33,971 nt of DNA from a virus, in IMG/VR virus record IMGVR_UViG_3300033153_006332, positions 1-33,971 of that record; one strand, 5' to 3'. A program made the position numbers and the translations under genes. The notes below the pieces were generated by a model. The model saw only the letters and a program-made list of their open reading frames with translations. It had not been told where the DNA came from and did not search any database. Positions within the stretch are counted from its first letter, which is position 1; the number at the start of each line of letters is the position of its first letter. Positions 19,094-26,524 of this stretch are shown here, piece by piece.

Positions 19094-22000
19094 ATGAATG
19101 AGAAGGATGTCTTAGAAGAGATTATACGGCTTGAGAAGGAACTGGCAGAGGAAAAGTATAAAGAGCTCTTTATTAAGGGCAAGGATAATTATGCTGATTA
19201 TGTAAGATTGACACATGCGTATGATCCTAAATTTAATATGGCACCTTTTCAGGTTTATATATGCGATTGTATAGATAAACTGCTTAAGAACGAATTACTG
19301 AATGATGCAGGTGACCCAGTGGAGGGCATAACAATATCATTACCTACACAACATGGAAAAGCTATAGAAGATAATGTTCCTGTTTTGACCAATAAAGGAT
19401 TTAAGTGTCATGGAGAATTGGAAATAGGAGATTGCGTATACAACCAAAAAGGTGAACAAGTCAGAATTATGGCAACACAAGAAAGTTATATGCATGAATG
19501 TATGAAAATTGTTTTAGATACAAGAGAAGAAATAATTTGTTCTAAAGAACATGAATGGATAATTGAAACTAATAGGGACAGGAAAATAAACGGCAAGCGG
19601 CTTAAAAGACAAACTGAAATAGTTGAGGCACAAAATATATTTAATGGGTATCATGCAAGAAGTCCTGCTATAAGGATATGTGAACATTTAAAAAATAACG
19701 ATATTGATTTGCCGATACCTCCATATTTACTTGGTTTGTGGCTTGGAGATTGTTGTAAAAAATCTACAGAAATTTCCTCTTCAAAAAATGATTGCAAGGA
19801 GATTGCGGAATACATTGAAGATTCCCCAGTAAAAATATTAGCTGACAACGGAGAGAACAAAAGAATTATAGTTGGTGTAACAGATGGCAGCGTGGGAAGT
19901 AATAAGTTTAGAAATGGGTTGAAAAAATTTAATTTAATAAACAATAAACACATACCTGAAATATATTTTGTTTCTAGTTATAACCAAAGGTTAGAATTAT
20001 TCAATGGTTTAATGGATTCAGACGGTACCGTAGATAAGCATAGGGGAATATGTGAGTTTTGTAATGCAAATAAAAATCTTGCTGAACAGTTTAATGTTTT
20101 GGCAAGAAGTTTAGGATATAAATCAAATATAACCGAGGGTCGTGCTACGCTGTATGGTAGATATATATCGCCTAAATATCGCGTAGTTTTTGTTGCTAAT
20201 AAAAATGATAGAGTATTTAAGCTAAAAAGAAAACAGGAAAGAGTAAACAATAAGAAACCAGTAGACAGAATAGATAAGAAAAGATATTTTATTAAAAGCG
20301 TTACTCAATGTGGAGAGTATCTTGTAAAATGCATAAGTGTAGAAGGTGGAGTGTATTTAGTCGGCACTGGGCTTATTCCAACACATAATTCAAGATGTAT
20401 TACTGAGACTTTACCCTCGTATTTTTTGGGGCATGAACCTTACGGACATGTGATAGAAGCTTCGTATAACGAGGACTTTGCGGAGAAGTTTGGACGTAGG
20501 AATAAAGAAAAGATAATGGAATTCGGAAAGGCTTTGTTCGGTATAGAGATATCTAAGGATAAAACATCTTCTGTTGAATTTGAGCTAGCACGGACAAAGG
20601 GGGGGATGTTAAGTAAGGGACTCACTGGTGGTATAAGTGGGGCACCTGCGGACTTATGTTTTCCAGCTGGTACAATAATAGCAACTGAAAACGGCGGAAT
20701 AGAGATTTCAGTCCTTCTAGCAATGGGAAATATGCCCCGTATCTTGACATATGACCATTCTTGCGATAAAATAGTATTAAAGAATATTATCGCAAAGAGA
20801 ACAAGATATGAAAAAGAATTCATTGTTGTCAAAACGGCAAACGGAAGGGAAATCAAATCAACAAGAGACCACAGATATTATACAGAAGCCAAGGGCTACA
20901 CGCAGGCACAATTACTTGGAAGGAATGACATTCTCTATTCCCTTGACAAAAAAGACATGTCCACAATGCGGAAAGTCGAAGTACAGAAAAAGCAAGATAT
21001 GTCGAGCGTGTTACAACCGGACACCGTTTGCGGAATTAAAAGCGTTAGGGGAGAAAGCGTCAAAGTCTATGACATTCAAGTTGAGGGAACGCACAACTTC
21101 TTTGCTAATGGAATACTCGTCCACAACTGTATAGTAGATGACCCATATAAGAATTTCGCCGATGCTGATAGTCCTTCATGGTCAGCCGAAGTTATAGAGA
21201 ACTGGAAAAGTGTTTTAAGGATGAGAGCCTCTTCCATATGTAAATTTGTAGTTATCCATACAAGATGGAATGAGGATACCGACCTAATAGGATATCTGTT
21301 GAAAGTTGAGCCTGAAAAATGGTTTGAAATAAAATTTCCTTTAGAATGTGAAGTTGATAATGAACCCGTAACCGGGAGAAACATAGGAGATGCTTTGTTA
21401 CCTGAGTCCGGTAAAAACAATGAATGGCTCAAGGAATTTAAAAAATCTTTCATGAATGACCCATTAGAAGGTGGACTAAGGTCATGGAATGCCCTGTGTC
21501 AGCAAAACCCAACGACAAAGGGAGGTAACATGATCAAAAAAGCTTACTGGCAGAAATACGATCTATCACTTGCAATGCAAAAAGGGAAAATGTTTAATGA
21601 AATGATTCAATCATGGGACTGCTCTTTTAAAGACACTGATGGCACAGACTTTGTGGCCGGAGGGGTGTGGGGAAGGATAGGGGCACAATTCTATCTTATG
21701 GACCTAGATTATGAGAGAAAAGACATAGTTAAAACTATGGCTGATATAAAGAAGATGACCAGAAAGTGGCCAAAGACATTGGCGAAGTATATAGAGGACA
21801 AAGCTAACGGACCTGCGGTAATTCAAATGATGAGAATGACTGTACCTGGACTTATTCCAGTTCCTGCAATCAAAAGCAAGGCTGAGAGAGTTAATGCTGT
21901 GTTACCTTTATGGGAAGCCATATGGGCCAATGAAGTTATAGAACAATGTGCCAAGTTTAGACCTGAAAAGAAAGTTCAAAAAGATGACATAGTAGACATT

Positions 22001-22153
22001 TGCAGTATGGCATTAGGACAGATGATGTATGCCTTTATTCCGGCAGAACAGACTAAACGTGATATAGGATATGCATCACCAGAGGAATTGAAAGATATGG
22101 GAGTAATAAGTATGGATGCAAGAAGACCGAGAAAAACAGTCGTGAATTGGTAG
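19094..22153 (+). CDS. terL: Terminase large subunit containing two inteins
   Basis: A 1019-codon frame; GGATGATAAACT precedes ATG. Host segments are residues 1-89, 433-521 and 679-1019; joined they make 519 residues, a normal TerL. Walker A is SLPTQHGK|SR, interrupted after Lys89. Walker B is APADL|CIVDDP, interrupted before the Cys. Downstream is the RNaseH-like nuclease: QSWDCSFKDTDGTDF, YIEDKANG, and DDIVDICSMAL with the metal-binding acids. TerL is the ATP-driven motor that threads DNA into the capsid and cuts it. Neither the ATPase sites nor the full protein exist until both inteins are removed, so packaging depends on splicing. The following genes are portal and head genes. Confidence 0.95.
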   Translation: MNEKDVLEEIIRLEKELAEEKYKELFIKGKDNYADYVRLTHAYDPKFNMAPFQVYICDCIDKLLKNELLNDAGDPVEGITISLPTQHGKAIEDNVPVLTNKGFKCHGELEIGDCVYNQKGEQVRIMATQESYMHECMKIVLDTREEIICSKEHEWIIETNRDRKINGKRLKRQTEIVEAQNIFNGYHARSPAIRICEHLKNNDIDLPIPPYLLGLWLGDCCKKSTEISSSKNDCKEIAEYIEDSPVKILADNGENKRIIVGVTDGSVGSNKFRNGLKKFNLINNKHIPEIYFVSSYNQRLELFNGLMDSDGTVDKHRGICEFCNANKNLAEQFNVLARSLGYKSNITEGRATLYGRYISPKYRVVFVANKNDRVFKLKRKQERVNNKKPVDRIDKKRYFIKSVTQCGEYLVKCISVEGGVYLVGTGLIPTHNSRCITETLPSYFLGHEPYGHVIEASYNEDFAEKFGRRNKEKIMEFGKALFGIEISKDKTSSVEFELARTKGGMLSKGLTGGISGAPADLCFPAGTIIATENGGIEISVLLAMGNMPRILTYDHSCDKIVLKNIIAKRTRYEKEFIVVKTANGREIKSTRDHRYYTEAKGYTQAQLLGRNDILYSLDKKDMSTMRKVEVQKKQDMSSVLQPDTVCGIKSVRGESVKVYDIQVEGTHNFFANGILVHNCIVDDPYKNFADADSPSWSAEVIENWKSVLRMRASSICKFVVIHTRWNEDTDLIGYLLKVEPEKWFEIKFPLECEVDNEPVTGRNIGDALLPESGKNNEWLKEFKKSFMNDPLEGGLRSWNALCQQNPTTKGGNMIKKAYWQKYDLSLAMQKGKMFNEMIQSWDCSFKDTDGTDFVAGGVWGRIGAQFYLMDLDYERKDIVKTMADIKKMTRKWPKTLAKYIEDKANGPAVIQMMRMTVPGLIPVPAIKSKAERVNAVLPLWEAIWANEVIEQCAKFRPEKKVQKDDIVDICSMALGQMMYAFIPAEQTKRDIGYASPEELKDMGVISMDARRPRKTVVNW
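19361..20389 (+). mobile_element. Intein 1 in TerL Walker A: class 3-type, with LAGLIDADG endonuclease
   Basis: 343 residues inserted between Lys89 and the Ser of Walker A. It starts with Ala (AIEDNVPVLTNKG), so it lacks the usual Cys/Ser1 nucleophile. Block B is CSKEHEW (His64, Trp66). Block F begins with Cys324 (KCISVEGGVYL) and the end is GLIPTHN with Thr341 and Asn343, followed by Ser+1. Trp in B, Cys in F and Thr in G is the signature of class 3 inteins, in which the block F Cys attacks the N-terminal junction. The middle holds a homing endonuclease with two LAGLIDADG-like helices, LLGLWLGDC and LFNGLMDSDG. Boundaries are exact to the codon because the host motif is well known. Splicing is inferred. 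Confidence 0.9.
20657..21127 (+). mobile_element. Intein 2 in TerL Walker B: class 1 mini-intein
   Basis: 157 residues starting Cys (CFPAGTIIATENGG) and ending FFANGILVHN before Cys+1. Block B is GREIKSTRDHRYY (Thr and His), block F is VKVYDIQVEGTHNFF, and block G is ILVHN. It interrupts the Walker B motif between ADL and CIVDDP. No endonuclease motif is present in its frame. The linker before block F (residues about 95-120) is Lys/Met/Gln rich and low in structure. The DNA of that linker encodes a four-cysteine zinc finger in another frame. The size is that of other mini-inteins. All splicing residues are present, so it should be active. Confidence 0.93.
20943..21020 (+). pseudogene. Out-of-frame zinc-finger sequence inside intein 2 (ghost of an endonuclease accessory domain)
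   Basis: In the +1 frame relative to TerL the DNA reads KKTCPQCGKSKYRKSKIC then RACYNRTPF. Cys codons at 20958, 20967, 21000 and 21009 give C-x2-C-x10-C-x2-C, the spacing of zinc knuckles that accompany HNH and other homing endonucleases. The shift into this frame falls at a run of six A (20948-20953). The frame stops at 21132 and could not splice, so I do not call it a working gene. It looks like leftover coding sequence now translated in the wrong frame as intein linker. Confidence 0.6.
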
Positions 22154-22160
22154 GTGGATT

Positions 22161-22256
22161 ATGGATATTATTTTATTATTTTTAGGAGCGTTTATATTCG
22201 CTAGTGGTTATTTTACATGTTATTTTACGAACAGACCTTCCGAAAGACAGATATAA
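22161..22256 (+). CDS. Very small single-span membrane protein
   Basis: ATG at 22161 behind AGGTGGATT gives 31 residues: one hydrophobic span (DIILLFLGAFIFASGYFTCY) and a short polar end (TNRPSERQI). It begins seven bases after the TerL stop. Weak evidence because of its length, though the ribosome binding site is reasonable. Function unknown. Confidence 0.4.
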   Translation: MDIILLFLGAFIFASGYFTCYFTNRPSERQI

Positions 22257-22340
22257 ATCAAAAGACAATGATTTATTAGAACCTGTAAATCCAAAGAAAA
22301 AAAACACCATTAGTGAGGTGTCTGACTAGGGGGTGAACCA

Positions 22341-22544
22341 ATGAAAATAAAAGATGCAGAAAAATTAAAAGTAGGGATGTGGATAAAAACAAAAACAGAC
22401 CATGTTTCTAGAATAGTATTTATAGACCTGCGATTCCCTCTGATGGATGAATGCAAGTTTCCTATTATATACACTGATGATGGTGCAGAATGTTGGTCTT
22501 GTGATTCTATAGAGCAATATGGGTTTGATTTAAAAATAAGTTAG
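22341..22544 (+). CDS. Small hypothetical protein
   Basis: A 67-residue protein; GGGGGTGAACCA precedes ATG. It reads AEKLKVGMWIKTKTDHVSRI, then LRFPLMDECKFPIIYTDDGA and ECWSCDSIEQYGFDL, a small beta barrel pattern (a VGMWI/V strand start is common in SH3-like domains). One CxxC pair-like WSCD. An ACACC/GGTGT hairpin lies just upstream (22304-22321). Located between TerL and portal, where small accessory genes are common. Function unknown. Confidence 0.6.
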   Translation: MKIKDAEKLKVGMWIKTKTDHVSRIVFIDLRFPLMDECKFPIIYTDDGAECWSCDSIEQYGFDLKIS

Positions 22545-22568
22545 TTGTAAAAAAAGAGGTGACTAACA

Positions 22569-24434
22569 ATGTATGAAGAAGAACAAGATATACGTACTTC
22601 TGTAATGGACGATGACCAAATGGAAAGAGCAGACAAATATGTTGACTGGTTTAGAAGTTCATGGACAGATAAGGAAAATAGAGGATTATTTGATAAGTGG
22701 GAATTGATGGAGTCATATTGGGAGGGTGAAGTTAATCTTCCCGAGAATGATGAAGATCCGGGAAGTAATACTAATATCATAAACGCCAATATCGAAGGTC
22801 AGACGGCATTGATGATTGAAAAAAACATTTCTATAACGGTGGATCCTATTGAACCATCGGATGTGCCGTTTTGTGAGTATGCCAGAGTAATAGGTCAGTT
22901 CATACTAGATAAAAACATTATGAAGCGCAAACTTGATATTGCTTCAAGAAGATACAAGAAATTCGGGGAAGCAATATTTTCAGTATTTTTTGATGTAGAC
23001 ATGTTGGAAGGTATGGGCTTGCCGTGGATTAAATCATGGAATCCTGCCTATATATTTTATGACCCAAATATAACAGATGTGTATGAGATAAATGACGGAC
23101 GGTTTTTGATAGCCGTATGCAATAAGTCTCTGCACTGGGCTGAAAATATGTTTGGGAAGGATAAAGCTAAAGCTATTATGCCGTCATATCATCCCATGGA
23201 AACAGAATGGATGTATGGAGAAGATGAAGGTGAACACGATGAACTTACTAGAGATAATTACTTACACATGTTTGTGTTTACGAAAGAAAAAAAGAAGATA
23301 CGACTTGAACAAATATCCGGAGATGGGGTTTTGTTATGGGATAGCAAAGATCATCCAGAATTAAAATTTCCTAAAGGGAGATACCCGTTCTTTGTAGCTC
23401 CTGATTTACCAAGAGAAGGAACTACATACGCTAAAGGTGGCGGTGAACTTCTCTTAAATACGCAAGATACAATAGATGACCTTGATGACCAGATTAGAAT
23501 AAACGCAAGACTTACAGGAAATATACAGAAAGTAATAGGAACAAAATCAGGTATTGATGTGGAAAAATGGACAAATGAACCCGGACTAAACATTCCGGCA
23601 ATGGATGTAGACGAATGGGCTGTGGTTAAACCTCCAGATATGCCTAATTATATTTTAGAGAGAAGGAAAGAAGCCTTATATAGTGAAAGATCTATTATAT
23701 CAAGATTCTCCGATCAAATGACTGGTATCCAGCAAAAAGGAGTAGATACAGCAACCGAGGCTTTAGCCTTACATCAATCAGGATTGGCAGGTATTGACCG
23801 TGATAAGATGGTTATTCAGGAGACCTTAAGCGAAGCTTTAATTTATGCTCTTGAACTGGCTTCAGAGAATTGGACTGAAGAACAAGCATTCAGGATAACG
23901 AACAAAGAAAGTGAGTTCTTGTGGTTTAAGGCAAGTAACTTAAAAAAGATTCCAAAACTTACACCTTCAGACTCAGTATTTAGGAGAAAATGGACAAAGA
24001 CAAATCCTGACAAACCAGTTCCTGAATACATGATTGCCACGGATACCAAAGGTAACCCATTGACAAAAAGTGCAGCGTTTGATTTTAAAGTATCTATAGG
24101 TGCCGGAATGCCTAATAATAAGGCGTTTAGGTACACTGTAACTAAAGAAGCTTTTGCAAGTGGTGCAATGGACATAAGAGAGTACCGACAGAGACTTAGA
24201 GATTATGACGTGCTTCCAGAAAATTCTTGGGAACAAGAGCAAGCTATGATAGCCAAACTCGAACAACAGAAAATGATGCAGTCAATGCCGAAGGGTGGAA
24301 GTCCAAATGGACTTGATGTAAATAGACCTAATGCAGATATAGAAGGGTTATCACCTTCTGGAAGTCCTGCTGCATTAAATAACTTAGGAGGGGATTTACA
24401 AAATGCCGGTATTGCTAACCAAAAATCAGCATGA
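22569..24434 (+). CDS. Portal protein
   Basis: A 621-residue protein behind AAAAAGAGGTGACTAACA. Portal features by order: acidic N-terminus, ADKYVDWFRSSWTDKENRGL, WELMESYWEGEVNLPEND, then the stem/wing region YDPNITDVYEIND, a crown-side helix (LERRKEALYSERSIISRFSD then MTGIQQKGVDTATEALALHQ, the conserved Q-G-x-T-A-T phrase of portals) and a Gly/Pro/Asn-rich C-terminus. Twelve copies form the vertex through which TerL packages DNA. Position right after TerL and before scaffold and capsid is standard. It resembles P22-like portals in size; I cannot assign a close relative. Confidence 0.85.
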   Translation: MYEEEQDIRTSVMDDDQMERADKYVDWFRSSWTDKENRGLFDKWELMESYWEGEVNLPENDEDPGSNTNIINANIEGQTALMIEKNISITVDPIEPSDVPFCEYARVIGQFILDKNIMKRKLDIASRRYKKFGEAIFSVFFDVDMLEGMGLPWIKSWNPAYIFYDPNITDVYEINDGRFLIAVCNKSLHWAENMFGKDKAKAIMPSYHPMETEWMYGEDEGEHDELTRDNYLHMFVFTKEKKKIRLEQISGDGVLLWDSKDHPELKFPKGRYPFFVAPDLPREGTTYAKGGGELLLNTQDTIDDLDDQIRINARLTGNIQKVIGTKSGIDVEKWTNEPGLNIPAMDVDEWAVVKPPDMPNYILERRKEALYSERSIISRFSDQMTGIQQKGVDTATEALALHQSGLAGIDRDKMVIQETLSEALIYALELASENWTEEQAFRITNKESEFLWFKASNLKKIPKLTPSDSVFRRKWTKTNPDKPVPEYMIATDTKGNPLTKSAAFDFKVSIGAGMPNNKAFRYTVTKEAFASGAMDIREYRQRLRDYDVLPENSWEQEQAMIAKLEQQKMMQSMPKGGSPNGLDVNRPNADIEGLSPSGSPAALNNLGGDLQNAGIANQKSA

Positions 24435-24696
24435 ACAAGAAAAAACATTCGTGAAGCATATGACTAAAGACCCATGGTGGAAACAAGATATTCAAATGTT
24501 AAGAAAAGATACGGGTAAAATTGTCATAGGTACACAAGACTTACTAAGACGGCACGGCAACAGATTGATATGCCCGAAATGTGAAAGAGGGGCATACAGG
24601 TACGGCAAGAAGGACATGGCAAGGTGTAATATGTGTGGTTGGCAGGGTAGGAGCTTGACCGTAGATGAATACATAGCGGTTAAAATGTACAAATAG
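24403..24696 (+). CDS. Small zinc-ribbon protein overlapping the portal end
   Basis: A 97-residue protein starting 32 bases inside the portal gene, with TTAGGAGGGGATTTACAAA before ATG. Residues 54-76 form a zinc ribbon: ICPKCERGAYRYGKKDMARC then NMCGW. The front is helical and basic (EQEKTFVKHMTKDPWWKQDI). The end EYIAVKMYK is a short helix. Small zinc-ribbon proteins next to portals are frequent in phages without assigned function; DNA binding is possible. Confidence 0.65.
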   Translation: MPVLLTKNQHEQEKTFVKHMTKDPWWKQDIQMLRKDTGKIVIGTQDLLRRHGNRLICPKCERGAYRYGKKDMARCNMCGWQGRSLTVDEYIAVKMYK

Positions 24697-24705
24697 GAGG
24701 GTAAA

Positions 24706-25293
24706 ATGGATTTAAATAACTTATTAAAAAGCACTAAGTGCGTATGTGGTATAGAAATGATGGGGAAATATCTAAAGCCGCCATTTATCCGTGATGGAAT
24801 ACCTAAAGGATATTACGGAGGTAGGGTAAAAAAGATGATGAAGGCTGTATGTGAATGTGGAAGAGAATATATTGCATTGCTAGATTCAGGGCATAACTCA
24901 TATTCAGTTATAGACTTAATACCACTGGAAATAGATGTAAAAGAAGTAAGGGTACCGGAGAGACCTTCTTATCTTACTTCTGAGGTAATAAAAGAAGAAT
25001 TAGCGGAATATCTTTCTATGAAAAAAGAAGAACCTACGGATAGCGAACCTGACTTAGGTGTTGAATTATCAGAAGATATTCCGTTTGGTCATAATGATAA
25101 GCCGGACTTAGGAGCTATGAAACGGAATGATTTATTGGCACTTGCAAAGAAAATGAAAATAGCAGGTAATGTTACTTTCATGAAAAACATTGCCTTGATT
25201 CCATTAATAAAGGAGAAGATGGAAAATGCCGAAAAAACTGGAAGAAAAATTGAAACGCCAAGCGACCAAGAAGGGATTAAAGGGGAAACGTAA
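24706..25293 (+). CDS. Cys-containing protein with a C-terminal HeH/SAP-like domain
   Basis: A 195-residue protein behind AGGAGGGTAAA. The front has KCVCGIEMMGKYLK and MKAVCECGREYIALLDSGHN, two CxC pairs that may bind zinc. The middle is acidic and flexible (EEPTDSEPDLGVELSEDIPF). The end, AMKRNDLLALAKKMKIAGNV then LIPLIKEKMENAEK, resembles the HeH/LEM or SAP helix-extended loop-helix domain found in phage head-operon proteins, often thought to bind DNA. Overall function unknown. It overlaps the next small gene. Confidence 0.6.
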   Translation: MDLNNLLKSTKCVCGIEMMGKYLKPPFIRDGIPKGYYGGRVKKMMKAVCECGREYIALLDSGHNSYSVIDLIPLEIDVKEVRVPERPSYLTSEVIKEELAEYLSMKKEEPTDSEPDLGVELSEDIPFGHNDKPDLGAMKRNDLLALAKKMKIAGNVTFMKNIALIPLIKEKMENAEKTGRKIETPSDQEGIKGET

Positions 25294-25345
25294 AAAAGCT
25301 TATATTTACGGTGTGCTTCAAAAAACCGGATGGAAACCAAAGTGA
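25226..25345 (+). CDS. Small basic phage protein (39 residues)
   Basis: ATG at 25226, inside the end of the previous gene, with AAAGGAGAAGATGGAAA before it. The product starts PKKLEEKLKRQATKKGLKGK and ends KKAYIYGVLQKTGWKPK. This is a recurring phage mini-protein of which I know the pattern (KLE...KKGL...AYVYGTLRKTGWKP), encoded close to the head genes. Very basic, probably helical then strand. Function unknown, but conservation supports a real gene. Confidence 0.7.
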   Translation: MPKKLEEKLKRQATKKGLKGKRKKAYIYGVLQKTGWKPK

Positions 25346-25358
25346 AAGAAGTGATAAT

Positions 25359-25501
25359 TTGGAAATAATAAAATGTACTAATTGTAAAAAACACTTCTTG
25401 AAGCGAGTGGTGAAGTACGGAAGATATGTCCAAAATGTAAGACTGTAAATCATTTAGTTATAACGAGCAAAGGTATCATAGATTTAAAGACACTAAAATA
25501 A
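25359..25501 (+). pseudogene. Com-like zinc-finger gene split by a one-base loss in an A run
   Basis: TTG at 25359 starts EIIKCTNCKK; the frame then stops at 25453 or so without the second cysteine pair. The adjacent frame gives TLLEASGEVRKICPKCKTVN and HLVITSKGIIDLKTLK to a stop at 25501. With seven rather than six A at 25386-25391 the whole reads KCTNCKKTLLEASGEVRKIC and on, a typical Com-family zinc finger (named after phage Mu Com, a translational activator). Such small genes are common in Firmicutes phages near the capsid genes. As written the gene is broken, by real decay or sequencing error. Confidence 0.65.
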
Positions 25502-25535
25502 ATGAGAATTAATATATAAAGAGTCTCTACAGCAG

Positions 25536-25572
25536 GACTGTTACTCTTTACTGAGTATACAGGTCTTTTTTT
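25536..25572 (+). terminator. Probable intrinsic terminator or attenuator before the scaffold gene
   Basis: GACTGT pairs with ACAGGTC (one bulged G) and is followed directly by seven T. A competing stem, AAAGAGT (25518-25524) with ACTCTTT (25543-25549), overlaps its loop. The two are mutually exclusive, which is the shape of an attenuator. It lies between the portal genes and the scaffold/capsid genes. Confidence 0.55.
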
Positions 25573-25693
25573 ATTATACAAAGCTTCGTTGAGCTGATCA
25601 ACGCTTGACCTCGTAAGTCGTTAAACTGCGTAGCGTATCGGTTAACGCTTAATAACCGTAATTCGTGGACACACGTTAAATGGAGGTAAGACT
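25573..25693 (+). promoter_or_regulatory. Structured leader of the scaffold gene
   Basis: No gene. CGTTGA/TCAACG, AGCGT/ACGCT and GGTTA/TAACC hairpins follow each other, and AACGCTT occurs twice (near 25610 and 25644). The ribosome binding site (GGAGG at 25682) follows. Probably a folded leader controlling scaffold and capsid amounts; no promoter is evident. Confidence 0.4.
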
Positions 25694-26518
25694 ATGTTAA
25701 AAAATATTAATCTTCAACTATTTGCAGATGATGATGAAATCGAAATTGACGATATCGAAATAGAAGATGACAGCGTAGAAATAGATTTAGAAGATGCAGA
25801 GGATGAAGAAATAGAGGTAGAAGAGCCGGAAGTAATCACTGAAAAAGTGGTTGAAAAAGAAAAGAAACAAGACGTTGTTTCAAAAAAAGCTTTTCTTGCC
25901 GAGCGCAAAAAATTCCAGAAACGAGAAAAAGCACTAAAACAATTAGTGGAAGAACTCAAAGGACAGACAAATAATACAAATGTTGACCCTGATGTATCTA
26001 CACTCGTTAACGAAACTGGCTTAGATGAAAACATTGCAAAGGCTATTGCTAAAATTGCAAATAAGGATAGTGGCAAGGCTGACAGTGTGGAAAAGCTTGT
26101 TAACAAAAAATTCGCTGATATGGAATTTGAGCGATTAAAGGATAATCCTGATTATGCAGATATTGAAGAATACAGAGATGAGGTAGAAGAACTGGCTTCT
26201 AAAACAGGGTTAAACTTGAAACAGTCATACAACGCCTTGTTTGGTGATGAAAAAAGGGAAAAGACAAAAAACAAATTACGCCATGAGATAGAACAGGAAA
26301 TATTGGATAAGGAAAAGAAACGGCAAGGCTACAATGGCATTGATACTACTAATAACGGTGATCAAGGAAGTGATGTAAAAACTTCAAAATACAAATTGTC
26401 GAAAGATGAGATTGACATTGCAAAAGCGGTAGGCATGACAGCAAAGGAATATTACATGAGTAAAAATACCACTTCTGCGGCGCAACTCGGAAAAATCTTC
26501 AAAAAAAAGAAAGGATGA
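25694..26518 (+). CDS. Head scaffolding protein
   Basis: A 274-residue very acidic then basic helical protein behind ATGGAGGTAAGACT. It starts LKNINLQLFADDDEIEIDD, where NLQLFA is a common start phrase of Firmicutes phage head proteins, followed by a run of Glu/Asp/Ile. The centre is coiled coil (AFLAERKKFQKREKALKQLV). The end has EIDIAKAVGMTAKEYYMSKN and a Lys-rich tail (GKIFKKKKG), which would bind the coat protein. Scaffold, decoration and major capsid follow in the standard order. No protease motif is seen, so it is probably released or degraded by another enzyme. Confidence 0.75.
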   Translation: MLKNINLQLFADDDEIEIDDIEIEDDSVEIDLEDAEDEEIEVEEPEVITEKVVEKEKKQDVVSKKAFLAERKKFQKREKALKQLVEELKGQTNNTNVDPDVSTLVNETGLDENIAKAIAKIANKDSGKADSVEKLVNKKFADMEFERLKDNPDYADIEEYRDEVEELASKTGLNLKQSYNALFGDEKREKTKNKLRHEIEQEILDKEKKRQGYNGIDTTNNGDQGSDVKTSKYKLSKDEIDIAKAVGMTAKEYYMSKNTTSAAQLGKIFKKKKG

Positions 26519-26524
26519 TTTTAA

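Noticed and set aside
20948-20953. Programmed frameshift at the six-A run in intein 2
   Set aside because: Shifting there ends translation at 21132 and removes the intein C-terminus and the rest of TerL, so it would not give useful protein.
20808-21134. A 108-codon frame overlapping intein 2 as a separate gene
   Set aside because: It has no ribosome binding site, lies wholly inside the intein coding sequence and ends by chance. Only the four-cysteine part is interesting, and is reported as a ghost sequence.
22304-22321. A minus-strand terminator (ACACC/GGTGT with a T run)
   Set aside because: It would terminate leftward transcripts, but no leftward gene lies nearby; probably chance or an antisense stop.
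25714-26106. A 130-codon Ser/Phe-rich frame on the minus strand in the scaffold gene
   Set aside because: It is the reverse reading of Glu/Asp/Lys codons; no ribosome binding site.
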